Shown piece after piece: positions 18,313-26,568 of a stretch of 46,389 bases of DNA (the first letter of the stretch is position 1; each line of letters opens with the position of its first letter). The notes below the pieces were generated by a model, which was not told where the DNA came from, did no database searches, and was given only the letters and a program-made list of their open reading frames with translations. Origin of the DNA: Chloroflexota bacterium (GTDB lineage Bacteria; Chloroflexota; Dehalococcoidia; UBA2247; RBG-13-53-26); assembly GCA_016876035.1 (NCBI GenBank), contig VGOE01000011.1:1-46389 (forward strand). The letters are read 5' to 3'. Position numbers and translations under genes: made by a program.

Positions 18313-19056
18313 GTGTTGATAATGGAGTACGATGGAACTAGATACCATGGTTCCCAGTACCAGACTAATGCGTCAACTATTCAGGGAGAAACAGAGCGTG
18401 CCTTAGAGAGGCTCACGGGAGAAAAGGTTCGCATTGCAATAGCAAGTCGGACTGATGCTGGGGTTCATGCTAAAGGACAAGTAGTGAGTTTTAAGACTAA
18501 TTCAAGTTTCCCTCCAAAGACCTGGGTCAGGGCGCTAAATCACTATCTCCCACCAGATATTGCCATTAAAGCTGCCTATTACGCAGACGATGGTTTTGAC
18601 GTTCGACGCCATGCCTGGAGCCGGGAGTATCGGTATTCCATCCTGAACACGTCTACGCCATCTCCGCTGATGCGGAGATATACCTACTTTGTTCCTCACC
18701 CCCTTGATACGGAAGATATGGATCGTGCTTGTCGAGAACTTGTTGGCGAGCATGACTTTGCTTCTTTTGCGAGCGTGATTGAAGGGCAGGCCCGTCGCAG
18801 GGTTTACAGAGCCGAAGTGAACCAGCAGGGCGACCTTGTCATATTTGATATTGAGGCGAGTTCCTTCTTGCCACATCAGGTGCGCAATACTGTAGGCGGC
18901 CTGATCCGGGTGGGCCTGGGGAAGCTGGAAGTGGAGACCTTCTGGGCACTGGCTGAGTCCAGACGGCCAGGTGCGTTAGGACCGGCTGCCCCGCCTCAAG
19001 GTTTGTGTCTAACGAAGGTCAATTATAATGATTTTCCCCCGTTCGAGGAGATGTGA
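18313..19056 (+). CDS. truA: tRNA pseudouridine(38-40) synthase TruA
   Basis: TruA makes pseudouridine at positions 38-40 of the tRNA anticodon arm. The 247-aa product has YDGTRYHGSQYQ near the start and the catalytic aspartate in ASRTDAGVHAKGQVVSF, then FASVIEGQARRRVYRAEV and FLPHQVRNTVGGLIRVGLGK. The best start is GTG 18313, since no other in-frame start follows the rplQ stop. It lies between rplQ and rplM, a common order. Confidence 0.95.
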   Translation: MLIMEYDGTRYHGSQYQTNASTIQGETERALERLTGEKVRIAIASRTDAGVHAKGQVVSFKTNSSFPPKTWVRALNHYLPPDIAIKAAYYADDGFDVRRHAWSREYRYSILNTSTPSPLMRRYTYFVPHPLDTEDMDRACRELVGEHDFASFASVIEGQARRRVYRAEVNQQGDLVIFDIEASSFLPHQVRNTVGGLIRVGLGKLEVETFWALAESRRPGALGPAAPPQGLCLTKVNYNDFPPFEEM

Positions 19057-19062
19057 CGCAAG

Positions 19063-19494
19063 ATGAAAACGTATAGCGTAAAGGCTTCTGAGATTGAGCG
19101 TAAGTGGTGGCTGATGGATGTCTCTGGGAAGACCTTGGGTAGAGTGGCTACCGAGATAGCGGTGCGGCTCCAGGGCAAAGGCAAACCGATGTATTCGCGA
19201 CACATCGATGTGGGAGACTTTGTTATTGTAACAAACGCGGCTAAGATTCGTGTGACGGGCAAGAAAGTCGAAGAGAAGATTTACTACCGACATACTCAAT
19301 ATCCGGGGGGATTAAGAAAACAGACACTTGGCCAGATGCTGGAGGCAGACCCTACTCGTGTTATCAGGCACGCGGTAAAGGGCATGCTTCCGCACAATCG
19401 GCAGGGACGCGCCATGTTGCAGAGGCTCAAGATTTATGCCGGGGATACTCATCCACATCAGGCTCAAGTACAACAAGGGGGGTTAGGTGACTGA
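19063..19494 (+). CDS. rplM: 50S ribosomal protein L13
   Basis: L13 is an early 50S assembly protein. The 143-aa product has [20 protein letters not shown], the segment [20 protein letters not shown], and [20 protein letters not shown]. The end overlaps the rpsI GTG start by 8 nt, which fits the usual rplM-rpsI pair. Confidence 0.97.
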   Translation: MKTYSVKASEIERKWWLMDVSGKTLGRVATEIAVRLQGKGKPMYSRHIDVGDFVIVTNAAKIRVTGKKVEEKIYYRHTQYPGGLRKQTLGQMLEADPTRVIRHAVKGMLPHNRQGRAMLQRLKIYAGDTHPHQAQVQQGGLGD

Positions 19495-19882
19495 TCAGGC
19501 TCATTTCTACGGAACAGGAAAGAGGAAGACCTCCATAGCAAGAGTGAGATTGGTGAGCGGCAGTGGCAATATTGTCATCAATGGTAGACCTTTGGAGGAA
19601 CATTTGCCGCTGCCTGCCCTACAATCGATAGTGCTTGAGCCGTTGCGAGTCACTAATACGCTCGATAAGTTCAATGGCGTAGCAAAAGTGGAGGGGGGAG
19701 GGATTTCAGGGCAGGCTGGAGCTATTCGTCATGGCATCGCCCGTGCCCTGGTAGAAGCCGACGCCGGCCTAAAACCTGTGTTGCGTCAGTATGGATTGCT
19801 CACCAGGGATGCCAGGATAAAGGAGCGTAAGAAATACGGGCTTAGGCGCGCTCGCAAGGCACCGCAATATACGAAGAGGTAA
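19487..19882 (+). CDS. rpsI: 30S ribosomal protein S9
   Basis: S9 reaches the P site with its basic C-terminus. The 131-aa product shows [40 protein letters not shown], and the end [17 protein letters not shown]. It starts at GTG 19487 and is the last gene of the superoperon. No T-rich intrinsic terminator follows directly. Confidence 0.97.
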   Translation: MTDQAHFYGTGKRKTSIARVRLVSGSGNIVINGRPLEEHLPLPALQSIVLEPLRVTNTLDKFNGVAKVEGGGISGQAGAIRHGIARALVEADAGLKPVLRQYGLLTRDARIKERKKYGLRRARKAPQYTKR

Positions 19883-19918
19883 GAGCTACGCCTCCTTGGG
19901 TTGGTGTCTGCTGCTTGA

Positions 19919-19946
19919 TTGACAGAGTAAACTGGGACGCTCTAAG
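19919..19946 (+). promoter_or_regulatory. Candidate promoter for the epimerase gene
   Basis: A perfect TTGACA (19919-19924) and TCTAAG (19941-19946) are separated by 16 bp. If used, transcription would start near 19953 and leave a leader of about 210 nt before the gene at 20165. The -10 box matches only four of six positions, so this is a candidate. Confidence 0.35.
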
Positions 19947-19961
19947 ACAATGGAGCCTACA

Positions 19962-20093
19962 TTTGAGGCTAGACCTCAAGTGGTGATTGACTGCCCTTAG
20001 CGCTGAATACCTCACCCTATCGGATCTGTTTCTCGGAGATCATCACTCTTCAAGGAAAGCGGCTAATTTGAAGCCATATCCTGCGTTAGCCGC
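19962..20093 (+). other. Structured leader between rpsI and the epimerase gene
   Basis: The 282-bp gap (19883-20164) holds two inverted repeats: TTTGAGG/CCTCAAG at 19962-19968 and 19974-19980 with a 5-nt loop, and GCGGCTAA/TTAGCCGC at 20059-20066 and 20086-20093. Neither is followed by a T-run. I recognise no riboswitch class. They could be processing sites, weak Rho-independent stops, or a leader structure. Confidence 0.4.
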
Positions 20094-20164
20094 AAAGATG
20101 AACTGACATAGGGCACTGAGGAAAAAGAAGGTGGCCCACGAGCTCCAGAAGGAGGAAAGAAGAG

Positions 20165-21136
20165 ATGAAAACGTTGCGAAATGAGAGAATTTTGTTTACC
20201 GGTCTTACGGGCCAAATCGGCTTTCCGCTGGCTGTGGAGTTGGCTAAGAACAATGAAGTCTGGGGTCTAGCACGATTTCGGGATAAGGCCAGGCGGGAGG
20301 AGGCGGAGAAGGTGGGACTCAATGTGCACGCAGCCAAGCGGGAAGAGATGGAGGAGTTGGGCATCATTACTCGGATGGTGGACCTGGCTGATCCCGATTT
20401 CAGCCAACTGCCGGATGATTTCACTTACGTAATTCACTTTGCCGCCTACATGGGAGGCGGACTCGACTTCGATCATGCCTTGCGCAGCAATGCCGAGGGT
20501 ACTGGTCTCCTAATGAGCCATTGCCGCAAGGCAAGGGCATTCTTTGTAATGTCGACATGCTCAATCTATGAGACGCCTCAAGATCCCTACTACCCGGTCA
20601 AGGAAACAGATCCGCTAGGTGGGGCTCGATCTGTGTATACTCCTACATATGCTGTCTCGAAGACGGCGGAGGAAGCAGTGGCGAGGTTCGTGGCACGCCA
20701 GTTGAATCTGCCTACCATCATCGCACGAATGAACACGTCCTACGGGCCAAATGGAGGCTTGCCTGCATATCAGTTCGATTGGATGCTGGCAGGCCAGCCA
20801 ATCCCTACTATGGAGGGTCGCCCCTCAGTGACCACTCCTATTCACCAGGATGACATTAACGCTCAGATTGCTGGGCTGCTCGCCGCAGCAAGTGTGCCGG
20901 CCACCATCGTCAACTGGGGAGGCGATGACGCGGTCGATGAGGAGACCTATTGTCGCTATATGGGAGAGATCGCAGGGCTGAAACCCGAGTTTCTGCACAT
21001 CCCGGAGGCTGTCAGACACATAGTCACTGACAACACTAGACGCAGAGAGCTGGTTGGGGATTGCCGGGTGAAATGGCGGGAAGGGATGCGTCAGATGATT
21101 GCGGCACGACATCCCGAACTGAAGCTCAAAGCCTAA
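20165..21136 (+). CDS. NAD-dependent epimerase/dehydratase family protein
   Basis: This 323-aa product is an extended short-chain dehydrogenase. Near the N-terminus it has the nucleotide-binding TGLTGQIG (residues 12-19), then HFAAYMGGG, an active-site Ser/Thr in STCSIYE (about 130-134), and YxxxK as YAVSK (Tyr162, Lys166). Such enzymes act on nucleotide sugars or related alcohols; the substrate cannot be told from sequence. GGAGGAAAGAAG lies 4-12 nt before ATG 20165. It lies downstream of the ribosomal genes but probably has its own promoter. Its link to the next gene (178 bp away) is uncertain. Confidence 0.85.
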   Translation: MKTLRNERILFTGLTGQIGFPLAVELAKNNEVWGLARFRDKARREEAEKVGLNVHAAKREEMEELGIITRMVDLADPDFSQLPDDFTYVIHFAAYMGGGLDFDHALRSNAEGTGLLMSHCRKARAFFVMSTCSIYETPQDPYYPVKETDPLGGARSVYTPTYAVSKTAEEAVARFVARQLNLPTIIARMNTSYGPNGGLPAYQFDWMLAGQPIPTMEGRPSVTTPIHQDDINAQIAGLLAAASVPATIVNWGGDDAVDEETYCRYMGEIAGLKPEFLHIPEAVRHIVTDNTRRRELVGDCRVKWREGMRQMIAARHPELKLKA

Positions 21137-21314
21137 AAGCCCAATGGCTGAGTAGCCAGATCGGCTCAAAAGGGCAGACTCAGGTGAATGAGCGGAAGCG
21201 ATTCTTCCTGGTCGATGGCAGCCCCCTACAAGTAGTCTACCTCAATGGCTGCCCGACGGTTCAAGATTGATCCCTGGCGGTATCCCGAATAAAGCTGTGG
21301 GAGGTAACTGATTT

Positions 21315-21674
21315 ATGATTAAATCAATGACGTTGATCAAGAGAAAGCCTGGCCTTTCGCGAGAAGAGTTTGTCAAGTATTATGAGGAAGTACATGTGCC
21401 CTTGTCCTTGAAGCATTTCCCGACCTTCAGGAGGTACGTGAGGAACTATGTCATTGCTCCGTTTGGGGTCGAGGAACCAGACTTTGACTGCATAATGGAG
21501 GTTTGGTTTGACGATATGGAAGGGGCCCAGGCAGTGAGCGATGCCCTTGGCGGGTACAGCGCTCAGGGTGGCTATGAAACAGAACTGGGACGGATTTTCC
21601 GTGAAGACGAAGAGAAGTTTATGGATAGAGCTAGTAGAATTGCCTTCCTTGTTGACGAAAGGGTTTCGAAATAG
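21315..21674 (+). CDS. EthD-like dimeric alpha/beta-barrel protein
   Basis: The 119-aa product begins MIKSMTLIKRKPGLSREEFV and continues KYYEEVHVPLSLKHFP, the typical opening of the EthD group (ferredoxin-like fold, dimeric alpha/beta barrel). A later aromatic-rich stretch (DFDCIMEVWFDDMEGAQAV) fits the second half of the fold. Members include small degradation enzymes and proteins of unknown role, so no reaction is assigned. GGGAGGT is well placed before ATG 21315. It converges with the response-regulator gene across a 247-bp gap. Confidence 0.75.
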   Translation: MIKSMTLIKRKPGLSREEFVKYYEEVHVPLSLKHFPTFRRYVRNYVIAPFGVEEPDFDCIMEVWFDDMEGAQAVSDALGGYSAQGGYETELGRIFREDEEKFMDRASRIAFLVDERVSK

Positions 21675-21721
21675 GGAGGCTGTTTCAGGGATAATCTCCA
21701 CGGTATGCCCCGAACCGCTTA

Positions 21722-21870
21722 GTGTAGTGTCTCTGTTATGACCTTACGGTCGCCCCTTCCGTATCAAGCGTGGAATCCGCCGTCACGTACTTCCGGATCT
21801 CTATCCTTCGCAGCAGGGACAGAGATGGCGCGGATAACTCTACCGTTGAGTGTTTTCAGAGACACCACAC
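21722..21870. repeat. Inverted repeat in the convergent gap after the EthD-like gene
   Basis: GTGTAGTGTCTCTG at 21722-21735 and CAGAGACACCACAC at 21857-21870 are inverted copies (13 of 14 positions, the exception a G-U pair), enclosing 121 bp. The gap contains no gene I can support. It could be a remnant of a small mobile element or a chance pairing. Confidence 0.4.
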
Positions 21871-21921
21871 CGGAGGACTAAGGGCAAACCATTACGCCTG
21901 GGGGCCTATCGCAGAGCAAAT

Positions 21922-22740
21922 TTATGGTCTTTCGCCCTCTGGCCAGTTGACAGTTACGTAGGCAAAAGCCGGAGGAAAGTACCTTCCTGCACCTACTGCC
22001 CTTATGCCAGTGAGCAGATCTGAGCTGGCGGCCCTCTTGGCAATGAAGCCATAGGCCCCCGCCTGCTTGGCAACAAACATGTTCTCATCCTCGTCGTACT
22101 GCGTCAAAATCAACACCTTCGTTTGAGGACATTCCCTGCTTATTCGTTTTGTTGCTTCCAGACCGCTCATCACCGGCATCACTATGTCCATTAGAACCAC
22201 ATCTGGTATGAGCCGCATCACTTTGTCAATGGCGTCTTGCCCATTAACTGCCTCGCCCACCACCGCCATATCCTTTTGCAATGCTAGAACGGCACATATT
22301 CCATCACGGACCATAGTATGGTCATCCACTACCAGTATTTTTATCCTCCGCGTCGCTTCTTCAAGCAGGCCAATAACCCGAGGCACCAGTGAAGCTGGCT
22401 CGATAGGTTTGGTTACATAGTCCTCAGCCTCGAGTTGCAGACCCTCATCTCTACTCCATCCCCTTACAGGTCGCTCCTCTTCCCTGGCATCGATGACTAA
22501 GATTGGTATCTCCCTGTATCTGGGATGGCCTTTCAGCCATCGATGCAATCGAAATGCTTCCCCAGATGGAGCGATGGTCCCCAGAACGATCACACCTGGA
22601 TTCAGTCTCACCGCATCCTGAAATTTGGTGGCACTCGATGCAGCAACCACCTGGTATGATTTAGCTTCCATGGTTTTCGAGAAGGCGTCCACAAAATCAG
22701 GCTCATCATCCATGATCAGAATCATCTTATTCCTTTCCAT
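21922..22740 (-). CDS. Tandem receiver-domain protein without output domain
   Basis: This 272-aa protein has two response-regulator receiver domains and nothing recognisable after them. Receiver 1 (about 6-125) keeps the acidic pair (MDDEP, 11-12) and a VTKP lysine, but the usual phospho-acceptor Asp is Gly54 (IVLGTIAP). Receiver 2 (about 134-255) is NarL-like and complete: DD139-140, Asp185 in VLMDIVMP, Thr213, Lys235. There is no HTH, so it probably signals through a partner protein. The start is ATG 22740 with a perfect AAGGAGG upstream. It is the last gene of the operon, 74 bp after metF; no histidine kinase lies nearby. Confidence 0.85.
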   Translation of the reverse strand: MERNKMILIMDDEPDFVDAFSKTMEAKSYQVVAASSATKFQDAVRLNPGVIVLGTIAPSGEAFRLHRWLKGHPRYREIPILVIDAREEERPVRGWSRDEGLQLEAEDYVTKPIEPASLVPRVIGLLEEATRRIKILVVDDHTMVRDGICAVLALQKDMAVVGEAVNGQDAIDKVMRLIPDVVLMDIVMPVMSGLEATKRISRECPQTKVLILTQYDEDENMFVAKQAGAYGFIAKRAASSDLLTGIRAVGAGRYFPPAFAYVTVNWPEGERP

Positions 22741-22814
22741 CTTATCCTCCTTCTTAACAATTGGATCTTCATCGGCGCGCTCAATACACAACCGTGCTCG
22801 GCTAGAGCGCCACG

Positions 22815-23717
22815 TCAATGATGCGCACCGACAACTTGAGCCGCCTCCAAGATATCAGGCACGACCTTTTCATTGCCCACCGCCATAATATGGACGCCGT
22901 GGCATAGGTTTTCCTCCCTTATGGCTCTTATGAATCTGGCTGCGATGTCGATTCCTTTCTGCAGACCCTTACCTTTCTCGGCGCTGGCTAGCTCATCGAT
23001 GACGGTTTGAGGCACTGTTATTCCGGGGACATTATCATTCATGTACTTGGCCATCCTCGCCGAGGATAAGACTATGATCCCAGCCAGAATTTTCACATTG
23101 AACTGGGAAGCGTATTGCATGAACCTCCGCAGGCTGGCCAGGTCGAAAATGCCCTGGGTCTGGAAGAACTGCGCTCCGGCCGCCACCTTCTTTTCAAACT
23201 TGATGAGTTGTGGCTCGATGAAGTCTGCTTCCGGATGAACCGTGGCACCAACGCAGAATTTGGGAGCGCTTTTGAGAGCGTTACCGCCCATATCTGTTCC
23301 TGATTCAATGGTCTTGATCATCTTCAACAATTGAACCGAATCCAGGTCAAAGACAGGCTTGGCTTCTTTGTGGTCACCCACGTCAACCGAATCTCCTGTG
23401 AGGCAAAGCACATTGGTGACGCCTCTGGAGTATGCCAGGAGAAGATCTGCCTGAAGTGCCAGGCGGTTACGGTCACGGCAGGTCATCTGAAGGATAGGCT
23501 CGCCACCGTGCTCCTTTACAAAGAGACAGCCACCCAGCGAAGGAAAGCGCATTACCGAACTCTGATGGTCGGTAATATTTATGGCATCGACCCTTTCCTT
23601 AAGCAAATCTATGTGGTGAACCATTTCCGAGGCATCTGCACTCTTGGGTGGTCCGACCTCGGTTGTTACCAGAAACCTATCGGAGTAGAGTTTTTCCTCA
23701 AATAGCGATTTAGCCAT
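22815..23717 (-). CDS. metF: Methylenetetrahydrofolate reductase (MetF)
   Basis: The 300-aa product is a TIM-barrel flavoprotein that reduces 5,10-methylene-THF to 5-methyl-THF, the last reductive step of the methyl branch. It has the catalytic Glu in LVTTEVGPPKSAD (Glu20), MTCRDRNRLALQADLL, and the folate-site Asp in LCLTGDSVDV (Asp109). The start is ATG 23717, with AGGAG upstream. It overlaps the MetV-like gene by 8 nt, and this pairing, with no NADH-binding extension, suggests electrons come through MetV and the FeS protein. Confidence 0.92.
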   Translation of the reverse strand: MAKSLFEEKLYSDRFLVTTEVGPPKSADASEMVHHIDLLKERVDAINITDHQSSVMRFPSLGGCLFVKEHGGEPILQMTCRDRNRLALQADLLLAYSRGVTNVLCLTGDSVDVGDHKEAKPVFDLDSVQLLKMIKTIESGTDMGGNALKSAPKFCVGATVHPEADFIEPQLIKFEKKVAAGAQFFQTQGIFDLASLRRFMQYASQFNVKILAGIIVLSSARMAKYMNDNVPGITVPQTVIDELASAEKGKGLQKGIDIAARFIRAIREENLCHGVHIMAVGNEKVVPDILEAAQVVGAHH

Positions 23718-24393
23718 TGCCCTCTCCTGCATTGGCCGTTGCTTTGACCACTATCCTTTTTGGCCTGGGGATGGCCCGGAAGTTTCTCGGGGGATAATAG
23801 CGCCTCATTCTGTCCAGTTGCTGCAGCCGTTCGAGGCGCTTGTAGATGAGAACCCAGGCACAATCTGCCTCTTTGTTGGCTTCACATTTGTTGTCCTTCA
23901 CACCAGCGCAGGGACCGTTAAGTATCCCCTTGGTACACCTGGTGATAGGGCAGATGCCAGCAGTATCCTCTAACCTGCAATCTCCACAGGCAGCACACCG
24001 CTCATCCCACACACCCAACTCCTTGGCCATACCCATGAAAGAGGTATTAACGCCGGGCATGACAGGTATATCCGCAAAGCGTTCGGCTATTGCCTGAACC
24101 CCAATACCACAACCTAAGGACAGAATGGCATCTACTTCGCCCACTCTGTCAGCGAGTGGCTCCAAGAATTCAGGATCGCATTGCCTCTTCACGGTATATT
24201 CTGCAAAGGCGTGTGTCCCATCGCCAATCTTGACCTGGGCTAGCCGCAATGCGTTATGGAGGAATGAGACCTCGCGCTCGCCACCAGCATTGCAAACCGT
24301 CATGCAAGTGCCACAACCAACGATCAGCAGTCTTTCGTAAGGCCCGATCATCCGTCTGATTTCGTCCAAAGGCTTCTGCTCTGCGACTATCAC
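23710..24393 (-). CDS. metV: MetV-like methylene-THF reductase partner protein
   Basis: The 227-aa product is cysteine-rich: GCGTCMTVCN (Cys27, 30, 34), LGCGIG (Cys95), CAACGDC (133-139), CPITRC (148-153) and more after. The C-terminal part matches the domain usually annotated as the MTHFR C-terminal or MetV domain, which in acetogens binds FeS clusters and partners MetF. The gene overlaps metF by 8 nt and the flavoprotein gene by 4 nt, so all three are translationally coupled. It likely carries electrons from the 705-aa protein to MetF; this is inference. Confidence 0.85.
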   Translation of the reverse strand: MIVAEQKPLDEIRRMIGPYERLLIVGCGTCMTVCNAGGEREVSFLHNALRLAQVKIGDGTHAFAEYTVKRQCDPEFLEPLADRVGEVDAILSLGCGIGVQAIAERFADIPVMPGVNTSFMGMAKELGVWDERCAACGDCRLEDTAGICPITRCTKGILNGPCAGVKDNKCEANKEADCAWVLIYKRLERLQQLDRMRRYYPPRNFRAIPRPKRIVVKATANAGEGNG

Positions 24394-26507
24394 CTTGCCA
24401 CCTCCATCTTAATTGCCGTCGCTAAATGGAGCTGACCTATTTGCTCAGTGAACTTGTCCAACTCCGCGGCGGGATTCCCATTGGTGCTGTCTGGAAGAAA
24501 AGCCTGCAAGCGCTCCGGCTCAAGTCCGATCTGGGACAGTGTCTTTCTGACCTTTTCCATCCGTTGCTGTAGCCAGGTGGCTGTGTTTTCTCGAGCGCAT
24601 TGTTTTCCGCACCCAGCAATGAAAACTCCCTCAGCACCTATCTCAAAAGCGCGCAGCATGTGCTCGGCCTCCACCTTGGCAACACAGAGAACAGGCAAAA
24701 TCCAGATGCCGGCCCTGGCTCCCTTCCACAGGCTTGCCAAACTGCCAGTTCCGAAAAGGCCGTACTGGCAACAGAAGCCGATAATGAGGGGCTTGAGCTT
24801 CGCTTCGGTTCCAGACTTAATTACATGCTCTAGCTCTTCTGTTATCTGACGTCGGTCATAGGGCTTTCTCAAGATTATTGCCTTCGCTGGGCACTCTGCC
24901 ACACATATTCCACACGCCAGGCACTGGTCAGCCGGTATCTGAATGGTGCCGCTGGCATCCAGATAAGGCACGTGATAAGGACAGACCCTGAGACAGGTAA
25001 GACAAGTGGCACACTTGTCTTGGAACAGGATCTCAGCCCCCACTCCACACCGCAGACACCTTCTTGCTTCGTTCACCGCAGCTTCCCAGTCATAGACAAG
25101 CTCCACAGGCTCGAAGTCCTTCGCCCTCGTTTCAGGAGGCAGAATCGGCGGCTCAAGCCGGCTCATTTTCCTTATCATTTCTATTGTTTTGGGCAGCAGG
25201 TCAGTGGTCAGAGTTGGCCTACCTCCACTGGGTAAGGGGTATCTGTGCTGGAGATAGTCGTCAATACGTGAGGCCGCTAGCCTTCCCGCGGCCAATGCTT
25301 CGGTCACGGTTGCAGGCCCGGTGACGGCATCGCCTCCTGCGAAGACCCCAGCTCTGTTAGTGGTAAGGGTGATTGGGTCGACTTGAATGGTACTACCCCT
25401 ACCCATGCGCACACGGAAATCCGTTGGGGTTTGGGGTGCTTGTCCAATAGCCGTGATTAGCGTATCGAACCTTTCAATGAAGTCGCTGTCTTTGATTGGT
25501 ACAGGTTGACGACGGCCACGGGCATCTGGCTCACCAAGTTCCATCTTTATGCAAGTTACGACCAGCTTTCCATTTTCACGCTTTATCTTGGTCGGTGTTG
25601 CCAGGAACATTACTTCAATGCCTTCGCCAAGAGCGAGCTCTACCTCCCCGGCATTGGCTGGCATTTCCGCCTGACTGCGGCGGTAAATAATTTTCACTTT
25701 CTTGACTCCGAGCCGAGCTGCTGTGCGAGCAGCATCAATGGCCACATTGCCACCTCCCACCACAGCCACGGCTTTCCCTAAGGACGGCTTCAGACCAAGG
25801 TTCACTTCCCGGAGAAACGTCGCTCCGTCTATCACGCCTGGGCTCTCCTCACCCTCTATTCCCAATCTGAGGCCCTGATGGGCACCTATGGTGACGAAGA
25901 TAGCTTTGTAGCCTAGGTCAAATAGCAGATCCAAGGATACCACCCGTGTATTTGTCCTGATTTCCACCCCTATCCCGGTTAGCCTTTCAATCTCGGTGTC
26001 CAACACCTTACGGGGGAGACGATATTGAGGAATACCAGTTCGCAGCATGCCACCAAGCTCCGAATGAGCTTCGAAGATGGTTACCGGGTAACCCAGCTTC
26101 CTCAGATAGTACGCACAAGCCATTCCTGCCGGACCAGAGCCTACAATAGCGATCTTCTCTGGATGCGTTGTTTCGGCTTCAGCCCGCACCATCCGGTCAC
26201 CACCGAACTCCACTGCAAACCTTTTCAAGGCTCTAACAGCTATGGACTTATCTACCTGAGAACGGCGACAAGCATCCTCGCAAGGATGAGTGCAAACGTA
26301 GGCACAGATGGACGGGAAGGGATTGCCACTTCTTATGGTTTGTAGTGCCTCCATAATCTTGCCTTGGGCAACCAGGTCAATATACTCCCGGACATCCATA
26401 TGCAGGGGACAGGCAGACTGACAGGGAGACACCAGGCTGTGGTCAGGAGATTTGTGCGGTCGCTCGGCTTGATACTTTCTAGTATCGCCACTCACTACTG
26501 GAGACAT
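24390..26507 (-). CDS. Fused NfnB/GltD-like flavoprotein with ferredoxin and MvhD domains
   Basis: This 705-aa protein joins four parts. Residues 28-105 form a GltD/NfnB-type FeS domain (Cys29, 33, 68, 72, 76, 80). Residues 118-420 form an FAD/NAD(P) oxidoreductase (GSGPAG at 123-128, GGG at 251-253, YRRSQAEMPA, FAGGDAVTGP). Residues 480-545 carry two 4Fe4S motifs (Cys499-509 and Cys529-539). Residues 573-655 form an MvhD/FlpD-like domain (Cys579, Cys580, Cys608, Cys633, Cys637). First gene of the metVF operon; ATG 26507 follows AAGGGGGCG. It probably links NAD(P)H or ferredoxin to the MetV-MetF reductase. HdrA is an alternative label, but the flavin domain reads as GltD-like. Confidence 0.88.
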   Translation of the reverse strand: MSPVVSGDTRKYQAERPHKSPDHSLVSPCQSACPLHMDVREYIDLVAQGKIMEALQTIRSGNPFPSICAYVCTHPCEDACRRSQVDKSIAVRALKRFAVEFGGDRMVRAEAETTHPEKIAIVGSGPAGMACAYYLRKLGYPVTIFEAHSELGGMLRTGIPQYRLPRKVLDTEIERLTGIGVEIRTNTRVVSLDLLFDLGYKAIFVTIGAHQGLRLGIEGEESPGVIDGATFLREVNLGLKPSLGKAVAVVGGGNVAIDAARTAARLGVKKVKIIYRRSQAEMPANAGEVELALGEGIEVMFLATPTKIKRENGKLVVTCIKMELGEPDARGRRQPVPIKDSDFIERFDTLITAIGQAPQTPTDFRVRMGRGSTIQVDPITLTTNRAGVFAGGDAVTGPATVTEALAAGRLAASRIDDYLQHRYPLPSGGRPTLTTDLLPKTIEMIRKMSRLEPPILPPETRAKDFEPVELVYDWEAAVNEARRCLRCGVGAEILFQDKCATCLTCLRVCPYHVPYLDASGTIQIPADQCLACGICVAECPAKAIILRKPYDRRQITEELEHVIKSGTEAKLKPLIIGFCCQYGLFGTGSLASLWKGARAGIWILPVLCVAKVEAEHMLRAFEIGAEGVFIAGCGKQCARENTATWLQQRMEKVRKTLSQIGLEPERLQAFLPDSTNGNPAAELDKFTEQIGQLHLATAIKMEVAR

Positions 26508-26539
26508 CGCGCCCCCTTTGAAAACTATCTTCTACTTTA

Positions 26540-26567
26540 ATGGTACGCCATGATAATGGCGATGCAA
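26540..26567 (-). promoter_or_regulatory. Promoter with fully palindromic spacer, metVF operon
   Basis: On the minus strand, TTGCAT (26567-26562) and TACCAT (26545-26540) are spaced 16 bp. The spacer, CGCCATTATCATGGCG (26546-26561), is an exact inverted repeat with 6-bp arms and a 4-bp centre. The ATG lies 33 bp beyond the -10 box. A palindrome filling the spacer is where a MerR-like or classical repressor dimer would sit. The -10 box is weak (four of six). Confidence 0.5.
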
Positions 26568-26568
26568 T

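Noticed and set aside
21184-21270. 28-aa frame (MNERKRFFLVDGSP...) between the epimerase and EthD-like genes
   Set aside because: Very short, GTG start without a clear ribosome-binding site, no recognised family.
21922-22740. Response-regulator gene as a DNA-binding transcription factor
   Set aside because: Both halves are receiver domains and no helix-turn-helix follows; the second is only NarL-like in its receiver.
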